From the NCBI RefSeq assembly GCF_017591425.1, contig NW_024467101.1:10924918-10988917 (forward strand): 64,000 nucleotides of DNA, read 5' to 3'. Both the position numbers and the translations under genes were made by a program. This document shows, in pieces, positions 24,730 to 35,970 of this stretch. Numbering within the stretch: the stretch's first letter is position 1; the number at the start of each line of letters is the position of its first letter. Under the pieces are notes generated by a model that saw nothing but the letters and a program-made list of their open reading frames with translations, was not told the origin of the DNA and did no database searches. The DNA is from Ochotona curzoniae. Lineage: Eukaryota > Chordata > Mammalia > Lagomorpha > Ochotonidae.

Positions 24730-25083
24730 AGCATGGTATCATGGTTAGATTTGCTGCATAGCAGGCACCACCTGAAACACTAGCATCCCATATGGACACC
24801 AGTTTAAGTCCTGGCTGCTCCACTTCCAATCCAGCTCCCTGCCAACAGCCGGGGAAAAGAAGAAGATAGGTCCTTATCACCTGTGTGGGAGACCCAGTTT
24901 CCTGCTTTTGGTCTTAACCAGCCTGGCCATTACAACTCTTTGGGGAGTGAACCATTATTGAATGGAAAATCTTTCTCTCCCTCTTTCCCCCTCTCTTTTC
25001 CTGTCTCACTCTCCCTCCTTCTCTCCCTTTCTTCTCCCTCCAACTTTGACTTGAACAAATCTTATCCAAAAAAAAAAAAAAAA
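24730..25083 (+). mobile_element. CSINE, first of a tandem pair
   Basis: Complete copy with an enlarged CT-rich block (24,970-25,045) and an A15-type tail that directly abuts the next copy. Confidence 0.9.
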
Positions 25084-25420
25084 GGCTCTGGTACGATGGC
25101 TCGGTGGTTAAATCTTCACCTGGCATGCCGCCCACCAGGATCCCCTACGGGCACCAGTTCGAGTCTCAGCTGCTCCACTTCCCATCCAGCTCCCTGTCTG
25201 TGACATGGGAAAAGCAGTAAAGGATGGTCCAGAGCCTTGGACCCAACACCCACATGGGAGACCTGGAAAAAGCTCCTGATCTCTGGCTTCCGACTCGATC
25301 AGCTCCGGTCACTGTGGCCACTTGGGGAGTGAACCAGTGGATGGAAGATTTTTCTGTCTCTCCTTCTCTCTGTGATCCTGCCTTTCCAGCAAAAAAATAA
25401 ATATACTTAAAAAAGAAAAA
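25084..25420 (+). mobile_element. CSINE, second of a tandem pair
   Basis: Begins 'ggctctggtacgatggct' immediately after the tail of the previous copy, and ends in 'aaataaatatacttaaaa'. Insertion into the A-rich tail of the first is the simple explanation. Confidence 0.92.
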
Positions 25421-26625
25421 CAGATGGAACAAATGGTCAAGAATTATGCTGTCTCTAAATCATTCCCAGTGAATCAGGAAAAAAAAAATTACAAAGAGAA
25501 AGAAGGACAAAGCAAATGAGGCAAAACGTTTACAAATCTTGAAGCTGAGACATACCATGCAGTTTCTTATGCAGTTGTCCCTAATACTCTCTATAAGTTT
25601 GAAACTACATCCAAACATGAAATCAATGATTAAATAGTAACTGTCAGTTATACCTAAAATTCCATATAATTATTGGGAAAGAAAGTTATTTTATGATGCC
25701 AGAGGGGAAAACCTAAAATTTGGCTTTCAATTAAAACTTTATGTGACTAATAGAAATGATTTCTATCAACTTTGCTTTTCACATAATCATTCCTTTTGCA
25801 ATTAATTAGTAATTTTTCCACCCACTTAAACACAACAGAATGTTTACACTGCAGCAGGGGAAAAGAAAACTTAAAACACTTGAACTATTTGAACAAATAA
25901 CATAATGGAAATGCTCAGATATTTCAACTACCACAAGCTTCTAAGACACACTATAATTAAATTTAATGTGAGGTGAGGGGGAAGTGTGTTGCTTGCATGT
26001 TATAACTTTATGTTCCAAGAGTTTTCTAAAATACTTTTCTTACCAATTTATAGATGATCATGTTTGTGCGTGGCATTTCCCTACACTCTTGAGGATAAAC
26101 TACACCAAGTAAGCGCACCGATTCTCACGTCATCAGAAATCCCCTTTGATGCCTTCAAGCCCTTCCAAACAACTTCCCTGCCCGTTTTCATCCAAGATCA
26201 TAATCCATAACCCAAAGAAAGCCCCACCAACCACAACAGGTGCGTTTCAAAGGAATCTTAGAAAATGCAGACAGTGAATAAGCAACATTCATTTCTTTTT
26301 TTGTTTGTTTTCTGCACCAAGCTCACCTCTCAGTTCTTGTTTTCCATGAAATTTTTAGAACATCCTGGTACTGGAATTATCTTTAAGCCCGGATCAGCAT
26401 CACATGCGAGACCTGGTACCTCAACTTTCCATATGATCAAATTAACAAAAGCAGTGTTGGCTTTTTCTAAAAGTAATACATGTTTTCAATGAAAAAAAAT
26501 TTTTTAAAGAGGGGCTTGGATTAACCTTGAGTCTCTTTAGCTATAAAATTCGACTTCTCTGAATAAAATGAATTATTTTTATTCAAATAATTATTATTCA
26601 AATGATTTATTTTTAGTCAAATAGA
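25421..26625. other. Unassigned, A/T-rich intron 2 sequence
   Basis: At 26,563-26,612 three degenerate copies of an A/T unit like 'attatttttattcaaat' lie in tandem. Otherwise nothing is recognised. Confidence 0.35.
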
Positions 26626-26856
26626 GGGGTCAGGGTGGCGGTGTAGTAAAGTACATGGGAAGTAGTGGCAGATGCTTAACTACTCGGGTACCTGCCATCC
26701 ACAAGGGAGACTGAGATGAAGTTTTAGGCTCCAGGCTTTGAGGAAGCGCACCCCTGGCCATTGTGGCCACTTGGGGAATGAACCAGTGGATGGATTATTT
26801 CTCTAACTCTCCTTTTCTGTCATCTTGCCTTTTAAGTGAACAAAAAAAAAAAAAAA
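26626..26856 (+). mobile_element. CSINE, internal deletion
   Basis: Short (about 230 bases). The tRNA-like start is degraded and the middle block is missing; 'cacttggggaatgaaccagt' and an A-tail are clear. Confidence 0.8.
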
Positions 26857-27000
26857 CTTTTAAAACCATAAAATCATGTTATAGAATGATGATAAGAAAA
26901 ACATAATCATAATTATTAACCATAAGGTCAGGAAGGAAAAAGAACACAAAATGGACAGAACCAAGCTATTTGGAAGGAGACTTTAAAAGCTAGGGACTAG

Positions 27001-27300
27001 GACCAGCACTGTGGTGCCAAGCCATCATTTGCGACGCTGCCACCCCAGACCAGAGCACCAGTGGGACTCTTGGCTACTCTGCTTCCTGTCCAGCTGCCTG
27101 CTGATCAACCTGGGAATTCATTGGAAGATGGCCCAAATACTTGGGCCCCTTGTCCATCATAGGAGACCCCAGATGGAGGTTCTGGCCTCCTGGCTTTGAG
27201 ATGGCCTAGCCCCCAGCCACTGGGGGAGTGAACCAGGAAACAAAGGATTCTCTCTCTCTGTCACTCTTTCAAATAAATAAATATTTTAGAAAAAAAAAAA
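27001..27300 (+). mobile_element. CSINE, full length
   Basis: From 'gaccagcactgtggtgcc' to 'tcaaataaataaatatttt' and an A-tail that has grown a (GA)n tract at 27,300-27,319. Confidence 0.88.
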
Positions 27301-27654
27301 AGAGAGAGAGAGAGAGAGTTGGGGATAAGTAGCCAGACAGGAAAAAAGTTAGTGACATGATGGTACAAAAATAAAGATTAAATTACGTAAACAGCAGATG
27401 GGCAATGCTTGCATAATTATGCTGTAAGGAATAACAAAAAGTCCGAGCAAATGACTTATTTTAATCCATCTTCTTACAAAGTCTCCAAGTTACTCCAAAA
27501 GCGTTAAAATGTACATGCAAATGGATTACTGATTGTCTTGAAATATTGCATTTTACCGTTTTCACTGAAACAACAGACGAAAAAAATGATACAATGCTTT
27601 ATATAATATAATGAAAATAAGAGCCCTAAATCCCAATTTACTTAGGCCCAGTGC

Positions 27655-27968
27655 AGTTTAAGTCCTTGCCTTGCATATGCCGGGATCCCATAGGGGTGCC
27701 AGTTCGTATCCCGGCTGCTTCACTTCCTATCCACCTTTCTGCATCTGGCCTGGGAAAGTAGTAGAGAATGGCCCAAAGCCTTGGGAACCTGAACCCATGT
27801 GGGAGACCCAAAAGAGGCTTCTGGCTCCTGGCTTTGGACGAGCTCAGCGCCAGCCACAGCGGCTACTGGGGGAATAGACCAGCAGATGGAAGATCTTTGT
27901 CTCTCCTGCTCTCTATGAATCTGACTTTAAAAATAAATCTTAAAATAAGTAAATAAATGAATAAATCT
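27655..27968 (+). mobile_element. CSINE, full length
   Basis: 'ggcccagtgcagtttaagtc' start with a short deletion in the first block, then 'cttgcatatgccgggatccc', and a tail of repeated 'aaataaat'. Confidence 0.9.
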
Positions 27969-27974
27969 CAGTTA

Positions 27975-28137
27975 ACTAGAGGAACTAGATTTAATAAATG
28001 CACTCATCTTCAGACCTGCATTTGAGTCCCTGCCTCCTGGTTCTGGCTCCAGACCAATTCTCGTCATTCCAAGGGAGCCAGAGGATGACAGTCCTGTTGT
28101 CCTCATCTCGCTGTCTCTTTAACAAATAATAAATGTG
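27975..28137 (+). mobile_element. Older CSINE fragment
   Basis: 'gcatttgagtccctgcctcc' and 'tggttctggctccagacc', ending 'aacaaataataaatgtg', fit the older C-repeat form with much loss. Directly follows the copy at 27,655. Confidence 0.45.
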
Positions 28138-28144
28138 TCAAGTT

Positions 28145-28255
28145 TATAGGATATGCTCATTACAAAAACCTATGCATGGATTTCGGGGAGAAAAAAAAAA
28201 TGCACCAAAATAAAGATCCTTTAATTCCATTTTCTATGAACTTTTGGAAGTCCTC
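28145..28255 (-). repeat. Short repeat with inverted ends, copy B
   Basis: 'ctatgcatggatttc', 'tgcaccaaaataaag' and 'ccattttctatgaacttttg' align base for base with the reverse of copy A at 9,610-9,722. Confidence 0.6.
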
Positions 28256-28261
28256 TCTGAT

Positions 28262-28475
28262 GTCACTGTGGAACTGGAGGAGGCGCAGAGACAGGACCCC
28301 GGTCTGTGGCTGCCAGGGGCTGGAGTATGGGGTGCGAGCTGACTAGGAGCTGGCACTGGGAAATGTCTAAAGGCGCTGGACTGCTCCATATCTTCATTTT
28401 GGTAATACTTCCACACTTCCTACTTCTAAGTGGGGAGGTTACATTACACTTCAATAAAACACACACATACTCAGA
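28262..28475 (+). mobile_element. Old L1 3' UTR fragment
   Basis: 'gtggctgccaggggctggag', 'tcttcattttggtaatact' and 'gttacattacacttcaataa' follow the L1M 3' UTR order, ending in a CA-rich tail. Confidence 0.65.
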
Positions 28476-29909
28476 CACACACAGAGCAAAAATGGCATGA
28501 AATTAAAACGCAAAGAACTATGGCATTCAGACAAACCGAGCCAGGAATGAGACTCAACAGATGTTCCTCTACCCTGGCTAAAAGTGAGCCACAAACTGGC
28601 ATCCGAAATCTGAGATTCTAGAAATCTGAACCTGAAGAGTCTGTAGTGTCAACAAGAATATTTCTCTTTAAAGCATAAGTTCACGTGGAAGGTAAAATTA
28701 TTCACACACACTGGCACGAACTAAAATAATCAGAAAGGTTTGTAGTAATGGAGAGGTTATCCATAGCTACTCTGATGGGTCCCAGATCAGTATAAAACTT
28801 TACAAGTGAAAATACAGGAAATCTGAATGATTAAGAGAAAAGCAAATTTAGCAGATTCTCTTAATATATCTCATGTTAATCGATGCACTTATTTTTTACT
28901 GTACATACAAAACTTCCATTGCTTAACCGCTGACTTGACACATTGATAACTGTATATCCTTTATGAGAAGAACTTTCTCTTGTTAAAGCTTTATAGAGGA
29001 AAAAATATATATAAATGAAATAATTTAGGAATACAGTAAATGCTTGTTCTCTTCTAAAACTCAAGTTATCCACCCTGCACCATATTTAGCAGGTTGTTCC
29101 AAAAGTGTCAATAAAATATTCTTAGATTAATTAATGGGATCACTTATTTACGTAACAGAGAGATTGGGTATTAACAGCCCAACAAGCAAAAGCAGAAATG
29201 GTTAATGAATGTAGCCCAAGAAAAATCCATGGAATGTTCCAAGCAACTGGCCCTTCACTGGGAAGGGAACAAAAGAGACTAGGGGACTGAGACGGAAATG
29301 TGGGAACACAGTGGCAGGAGAATTCTATCTAGAGCTTTTCATAGTGGAACTGCTCTGTCTTCTGAAACTATTTTATTACGCGATGACAGCAAAGTTCAAG
29401 TTTTCTGGCTCCACTACCATGCTACTATTGTTTCCAGATCTTGGTTAATTGCTTCATTTATCACAGTTTCTGTGCCCATCTGGTAGTAAACATAGGCAAC
29501 CAATGAGATATTTTAAATAACTTAAAGCAAAACAGAAATACTATTCAAATAAGCCACCTGACTTACATTTCTCATAGTAACTGCTAACATTGGGCTTCTT
29601 GAAATTTGGGTCTGAACATACAGAGACCAAACAAGGCCCGGATCAAACAAGGGTTAGGAGTGGTCTTTCAAACATACTCAATCTAACTACGATTTTCACA
29701 AGAGAAGAAAGAATAGAGCAAGACCAAGCAACAGATACTGACAGACACCTGCATGGAGACCTGTCGTGAGGAGGCTACGAACTCACGATCTAAGTCCTTT
29801 CAATGTGTCCTTTCAAGAGTTTATTCATAGTATAGGGAAACGCTGGTACAAGCATACCTCAAAAAGTGTGTGGAAAGTAGATTTAAAACATAAGTTGACC
29901 TCAGTGCAA
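28476..29909. other. Unassigned intron 2 sequence
   Basis: No repeat recognised across about 1.4 kb. Confidence 0.35.
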
Positions 29910-30060
29910 AAAAAAAAAAAAAAAAAAAATTAAGCACAGGCAGTTTCTTCATAATGTGCTTTTTTTTTTTTTCCATGAACTTGCTGAAGACCCTTCAGAT
30001 GCCTGGATTTCAACATGGTTTGCACCAAAATCATCCTATAATTCCATGAACCTTTCACCA
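29909..30060. repeat. Short repeat with inverted ends, copy C (rearranged)
   Basis: After an A-run at 29,909-29,929, 'cataatgtgc' and 'ttccatgaacttgctgaag' give one end of the family. 'gcctggatttcaacatgg', 'tgcaccaaaatc' and 'ttccatgaaccttt' give the rest in the opposite sense. Two copies may be joined, or the true element may be longer than copy A suggests. Confidence 0.5.
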
Positions 30061-30774
30061 CATCCTCTGGTATTGATGGTATGATATGATAAGATGGATT
30101 AATTACACTGATGGGAAATGCACACATATAAAGGTAACACTCAATTGTATTAAGTCCCAGATTTTCAGTTCTAAGAAATATTTTTTAAAATATAGTAATT
30201 ACTTCAAAATTAACACAAGTAGTATATTTCTTCAACTAAGGCATTTTCTGGGTCTTCTCCATAGGACAGTAAGTCGTAATTACAGGTGGAAGCATCAAAT
30301 TCACTTTGCATAAGGCAGAGGCTTCCTTGGATCACAGAGGGCCTTAGCATCCTCACTGAGTTCTGGGCACTTGGTCAGGCTCCTTTTTCCATTCTCCCTC
30401 CATGCTGCTGCTCAAGATGTGACTATGCCCTCCCCTGCTTTCACACCTTCCACTGGTGCTGCAGAAAAGGTGGGATTAGAACCAATTGTCTTTGCGCACA
30501 AAGCAGCCTCCAAGCTCTGCTCCCCACCCCGCTCCCAACCCCCCTACACCCAGCAGCAGGCTCCAACCTGCTGGCCTCCACAGTCCCAGTCAGGAAGGCC
30601 CTCGCTCCCTGTACAGTTATTTCACCTCCCATCCTGCCTCCCAGCGCCAAGGTTCTCCATTCTCAATGCCCTCTCTTCCTGCCAGCCTCCTGGCAATTCT
30701 CCAGCATCTTCTCAGACATGCCCCTTTTCTCATAAAGTAGTCAACTTTGAAAGACTCTCCCGCATTGAGGACAT
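30061..30774. other. Unassigned intron 2 sequence, C-rich part
   Basis: 30,380-30,730 is C/T-rich and holds long open frames with no recognisable domain. It may be L2 debris, which I cannot confirm. Confidence 0.3.
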
Positions 30775-31073
30775 GTTTAAGATGCTGCGAAGGGTACCAT
30801 GTCCCATATCTGAATACCTCCACTTAAGTTTCCTGTTAATGTACACCCTACAAGGCAAGGTGATGATGGCTCTGGGTACCTGGGTCCCTAACACCCACTT
30901 GCAAGACCCAGATGGAGGACTCAGCTCCTGGCTTCCATCGGGGTTCAATTCATACTGCTGTGGGTGTCTGAGAGAATGAACCAGCAAGTGGGAGCATGTG
31001 TGCTTGCACACTCTCTTTCTCTCTTTTTTTTAACCTTTCTCCCCTTCTCTCTCAAATAAATAATATAAATAGA
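30775..31073 (+). mobile_element. CSINE, divergent
   Basis: 'ggtaccatgtcccatatctg', 'gcaagacccagatggaggac' and 'gagagaatgaaccagcaagt', ending 'tcaaataaataatataaat'. Confidence 0.8.
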
Positions 31074-31519
31074 ATATGAAGATGCAGCCTGGGCAGAGCC
31101 AGGTCCTCTGGGGGAGCAGAAGGAGGTATGCGGGAGTTCGATGTACTTGGAATGTGGATTCAGACCTGAGGACTTATGAAGAGAAGCCTTTTCTCCTGAA
31201 CTGAACAGGATCATAACTGGGTTCTACATGTGCATGCTTCCAAAGTTCTCTGTGACCTGACCCCAGGTGACCCCGGTGTACCCTTGTTCCCTAATCCAAC
31301 CTACAAGAGGTATTTGGTGTTGAAGCCTTCCTTATATACTAATAATAGTACCTGATTGCCTCCACTCCTGAATATTTACATTAAAATGTGAAGATGTTAC
31401 TAAAAACCTGCAAGACTCACAAGACTTAAAGCCATCCCAGCAGGTGCCTTGGCCAATGCCTGCCCAACAGGCAACTAAGAGAGCGTACTTTCTACACATT
31501 ATTTGTTGCCCACAATCAC

Positions 31520-31775
31520 AATTGTGTCCATTGATCCACAGTTTTGCTTTCTGTAGTTTCCAGATACTTGTGGTCAACCACAGTTCAAAGATACGGTGCA
31601 GTCAGGCGGATGCTTTGAGAGACAGCGAGAGAGAAAGGAAGGATGCTCCCATAACGTGTCTTACAGTACACTGTTATAAGGGTTCTACTTCATTACTGGT
31701 TATTGTTCGTCTCTCACCGTGCATAAGCCAAACCTCATCACACGGGTGACTATAGGAAAACACACAACCTAGGGA
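31520..31775 (+). mobile_element. Tigger-type DNA transposon remnant
   Basis: 'tacttgtggtcaaccacagt', 'cttacagtacactgttataa', 'ttactggttattgttcgtct' and 'ctcaccgtgcataa' keep the order of a non-autonomous Tigger-family (TcMar) element. Subfamily not assigned. Confidence 0.65.
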
Positions 31776-31829
31776 GGGATGGTAGCCTCGCTCTCAGACA
31801 TCCCTTGGGAGGTGTTAGACTGCACAGAC

Positions 31830-32640
31830 TTAACACAACTCACTTGTTCATGGCCACTGAGCCTGCTTCCATTGAGGGCATTTGGGACTAAAACTGCTGT
31901 GGACGTTGCTATACAAATCATCTTGCAAACAGTCACCTTGGTGAACACCCAGGAGTGGAATTCATAAGCGTGCATCCATTCCAACTGTGATACTCAATGA
32001 GTCTTTGATGAATAAGAAATGCCCTTCTTTATCCAAGTGACACATGGCAGATGTCTACTTTGTCTAACACTGACATAAACATCCCGGTCTCTTTGACATT
32101 AGCGTTTATACTGGACATCTGTTCTCCATTCCATTTTTTAAAAAAGATTATATATTTGCAAAGTGGAGTTACAGAGAGGGAAGGAAAAGAGAAAGAGAGT
32201 AAGGAAGGAGGGAGGAAAAGAGAGATTTTGCATCTGCTGGGTCACTCCCCAGCTGGCCAAAACAGTCAAGGCTAGGCCAGAATGAGACCAGGGGCTTCAT
32301 CACGGTCTCCCAGGGGTGGTGGCAGGGGTTCAAGCACTTAGGCCACCCTCCACTGCTTTTCCAGGCCATTAGCAGGGAGCTGGATCAGAAATGGAGCAGC
32401 CGGGACATGAACCGGCATCCATGTGAGAACCAGTGTCACGGGTGACGGTTTAACCTACTGTCAGCCCCCTATCCCATTATTTTGAAAGTGGGTGTGTTGG
32501 AGGAATACCAAGGTTGAGACTGGGAAGTTTTCACCAAACTAGCAATCTCTGTCATTTAGTTAGGACATTTAAACTACTTGCATTTAAATGGGTATCAAAG
32601 TGTTTGGATCTAAGTTCAACATTATCCTGATCAATTTTTT
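31830..32640 (-). mobile_element. Old L1 fragments (reverse), interrupted by a CSINE
   Basis: 'tgaacacccaggagtggaat' (31,941) is reversed L1 ORF2 3' sequence. 'atgtctactttgtctaacac' (32,052) and 'tttaaactacttgcatttaa' (32,568) are reversed earlier ORF2 sequence. Two L1 parts may be joined, and a CSINE sits at 32,135-32,471. Confidence 0.6.
32135..32471 (-). mobile_element. CSINE, full length, in L1
   Basis: The reversed tail and enlarged purine block (32,175-32,225) lead to 'gggtcactccccagctggcc' and the reversed 5' end at 'cccc' 32,470. Confidence 0.88.
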
Positions 32641-32895
32641 TAAAAATTTGAGAAGCAGAGATGTGCCATCTGCCGGTTCACTCCCCCAAATGCTACAATG
32701 ACCAAGGTCAAATCCAGGTTTCTCGCAAAGGCAGCAGAAATTCAAGTACTTGACTTGTCACCACTGCCCTCCCTTCCCCCCACCAAGAGTCTGCATTAAC
32801 AAGAAGCTCAAGTCCTCAATGGAATCCAGGTACTCTGATAGGATATGGGATACAGATATCTTTCGTGTCTAAATCATCAGTCCAAACACTCACCC
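32628..32895 (-). mobile_element. Older CSINE, reverse
   Basis: 'gccggttcactcccccaaat', 'attaacaagaagctcaagtc' and 'aggatatgggatacagatat' match the reversed older C-repeat. Confidence 0.7.
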
Positions 32896-32925
32896 TACAG
32901 TGATTTCTATTAAAATCAATCTTTC

Positions 32926-33244
32926 GAGGCTGGCAACATGGCATAGCAGTTAAACCTGCCACCTGCATAGTCCTCATCCCACATGGGCATTGTGTTTGTG
33001 GCATGACAGCTCTGCTTCCCATCCAGCTAGCTCCCTGCTAATGTGCTTGGGAAAGCAGTGGAGGATGGACCAAGTGCTTGGGCCCCTGCATTCATTGGGA
33101 AACCAAAAAGAAGCTCCTGGCTCCTAATTTCAGATCAGCTCAGCTCTGGCTGTTACAGCCATTTGAGGAATGAACCAGCAAATGGAAGATCCTCCTTCCT
33201 CTAACTCTGACTTTCAAATAAATAAATGGATATTAAGAAACAAA
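32926..33244 (+). mobile_element. CSINE with perfect 15-base target duplication
   Basis: Flanked by 'taaaatcaatctttc' at 32,911-32,925 and 33,245-33,259, which fixes both ends. All internal blocks are present. Its start lies about 31 bases from the reversed CSINE ending at 32,895. Confidence 0.95.
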
Positions 33245-33259
33245 TAAAATCAATCTTTC

Positions 33260-34860
33260 ATCTGCACTCAAAGCAATGAAATTTTCTTCTCTTAGACAAT
33301 CAATGCATCTTCCAAGGCAGGAATCTTGGCTCCTTTCAGAAGGTGTCCTAGTTTCTCTCTTGTGTTCCAAATGTGATCAATAGTCTCTTTGAGGGCCTAG
33401 CTGACTCTTCCTGCTCCAGGGACTGGCCTGGGATTTCTCTTCTGACCCACACCCAAAAGAATCTTTTCTGTCCATCAGCCAGAGGGTGGGGGAAAGCTAC
33501 CAGGTCCTGGAGAAAATACTTGGCCCCAGGCTTTCCTAACAGCAAGAGCTGGAAGGCAAAGGGAGGTGAGAGGACAATTTTGCAGGTGGCCAAGGTCCAA
33601 AGGATCCTCCCCTTCCTGTCTCAACTCCTCCTCTCAACCTTTCCTTAGCCTCGGGATAGATAGGAAACCAACTTGAGAACCAGCTGCTATCCAGGTGTGT
33701 TTTGTTGTTATTGCTTTGTTTTGTTTTGAGTCACTTTCCCCCTGACAAACTCGCCCAGGGCTCTCATCCTGACCTGCCCTGCAACCTGTCTCCAGCTGAG
33801 AAGCCCTGGGGGCCCCCTTCAATTCTGTATCAATTATTCATGCCTTGGTGGAGACTTTCAGCCAGGGAGAAAGAGTTAAAGATCCATTTAAGCTTTCACA
33901 CAGCAGAGATAAACACTTGACTAAGCACAGCTAATTGGATTTTCAATTGAAAAGGCAATGCAGCAACAGGCAGCCGAGGGTAAGGGGAGACTAGGGTCTT
34001 GATACTGAGGGTTTCCACTTGAATTTCCCCAATCAAAATGCTACCCAGGAGGAAAGGTCCAGGCAAGAAGGGAAAGTTCATACTCAAAAACCTACAGGCG
34101 AGGCTGTCCTGTTAGCTTCTGTTCTCCACTAAAGCAGGGTCTGGCTATCACTTCTTGCCTAGTGCAGGGCTCTGCCTAGGCTAGGAGATGCCACCTGCCC
34201 ATAAGGCACAGCCTCCAGAATTCCTGAGGAGTTGGGGGGGCAGGCATCTGAGAGATTCGGGGTGCAGAGGAGAGAAGGAAAATGAACAGGCTAAGCCAGG
34301 TACATGACCAATATTTGGTTTATTTTTTGAAGTCATCGTTCTATTTGTAAGAGCAACTATGATTACCATTTTTTTTTAAAGGTGAATTTGCAAAAGCAAC
34401 CGGAGTGTCAACAGTCTTTTCACATCCAAACATTACTGGGACTAAGGGAACACTGGGAGATGAGCCCCCAGACCCCATACCTTTAGGCTGGCAAACCTAT
34501 TAGCTTTCAAATCCTTGCCATTAAATTTCTCCTGCTGGAGGGGTCCATGGGAGTTACCATGACTAGTTTCGGTGCCTTGCTATGCACTAACCAAGGCACT
34601 GATAACTAGGGTGCAGGTAAAATGAGACTAGCAGGTTCGCTCAACTGCCCAGAGGCACAGTCTGCAGTGGGAAGTCACATGCTTGTTCTGCCTGCAGAAG
34701 GAAAAGTTCCCATGAAAATCAGCGTCCCCTTTTTCCCTCCTTTTTTTTTCTTCCTTCCTTCCTCCCCTCTTCCCCTCAAACCTTTTTACTCATTTTCCAT
34801 CTTTGATTTTCACTGCAATTTCTCAGTTATTTTGTATGCTGGTCTCAGACATGGTATGAT
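33260..34860. other. Repeat-free intron 2 stretch
   Basis: About 1.6 kb with no recognised transposon. It includes a perfect palindrome 'ttcaattgaa' (33,940-33,949) beside 'agctaattgg', a pair of homeodomain-like cores, and ends in pyrimidine-rich sequence at 34,725-34,785. Confidence 0.4.
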
Positions 34861-35075
34861 TTCCAAGGACATTTATCCAGAAACCATGACACCATTTTAT
34901 TTGGCATTTGGGCCTATGTTTTTGCTAATACGAACGTTCCATGAACTTTCTGAAAATCTGTCATACTTTTTTTTTTTTTTTTTTTTTTTTTGTCTTTTAG
35001 CTTCAGTTTCTACAAACTTTGTGAAGTACCCTCAACCAGTCTCCATGGGCTTTCAAAACAAATGTGGATGCTTCA
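34861..35075. repeat. Short repeat with inverted ends, copy D (degraded), with long T-run
   Basis: 'ttccatgaactttctgaaaa' at 34,938 and 'aactttgtgaagtaccctca' at 35,014 resemble the ends of the family seen at 9,610 and 28,145. A T-run of more than 20 at 34,969-34,991 lies between them. Confidence 0.4.
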
Positions 35076-35157
35076 CTACAGAAACAGACTGACCAAACTG
35101 AAATTACTACCTTACAAAGTCCCTTTGTTTTTGTAAAAAAGTAGATTCAAGTACAGC

Positions 35158-35490
35158 TTTTTTTTTTTTTCTTTTCTGTTCTTTAGGAGAAAGGCAAAAT
35201 TACAGAGAAAAAAAGGAGGGTGGTGGGGGAGAGATCTTTCTTCCACTGGTTCACACCCTAAATGGCTGCAATGGCCAGAGGTGGACCAATGCAAAGTCAG
35301 GTGCTAGGAGTCTCTTGCAGGACTCCCAAGAGCATGTAGGGTCCCAAGGACTTAGGTCATTTTTTGCTGCTTTCCCAGGCACATTACTAGGGAGCTAGGT
35401 TGGAAGCAGAACAACCAGGACTCAAATGGCTCCAATACAATGTGTCAGCACCTCTGGCAGAGGCTTAATATACTTTGCCACAGTGCCAAT
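35158..35490 (-). mobile_element. CSINE, full length, divergent
   Basis: T-run, 'cttccactggttcacaccct', 'gctgctttcccaggcaca' and a degraded reversed 5' end near 35,490. Confidence 0.85.
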
Positions 35491-35676
35491 TCACAAAGTC
35501 CTTTTCCTGAAAAGAGATTTCTAAGTATTTCCTGTGGAAATCAAAATTTCTCTAAGTATACAAAACCACAAAAAAATACCCAAAAAACAAACAACGGAGA
35601 GATTTTAAGGTTACTTTTTCATCCGTTTCAGTACATAAAACTGCCAATCTATCTTATGACTTATAATGTGGTTTGA

Positions 35677-35970
35677 TGGAGGCTGGAGGCAAGGTGGTTA
35701 AGCAAGTTCAGCCTACACTGAGGATGCCAGCATCCCATAGCAACACCGATTTGAGTCCTGGCTGCTCTACTTCCACTCCAGCTCCTTACTAATGGGCTGG
35801 GGAAACAGCAAAAGTGCTTGGGCTCCTGCATCCGTGTGAGAGCCTGGCGGAAGCTCCTGGTTCCTGGCCTGGTTCTTGCCAATGAAGCCATTTGGGGATT
35901 GAGCCAGAGGTCTCTCTGTGTCTCTCTCTCTGTGTAATTCTGCCTTTCAAATAAAAGAAAATAAATCTTT
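35677..35970 (+). mobile_element. CSINE, near full length
   Basis: 'ggaggctggaggcaaggtgg' start, 'tcctggctgctctacttcca', and a tail 'tcaaataaaagaaaataaat'. Confidence 0.9.

Noticed and set aside
30371..30979. 202-residue open frame, among the longest in the window
   Set aside because: Low-complexity Pro/Ser-rich translation from a C-rich stretch that runs into a CSINE; no domain, splice context or Kozak support.
34622..35092. 156-residue frame with hydrophobic stretch
   Set aside because: The phenylalanine-rich part is a translated T-run at 34,969-34,991.
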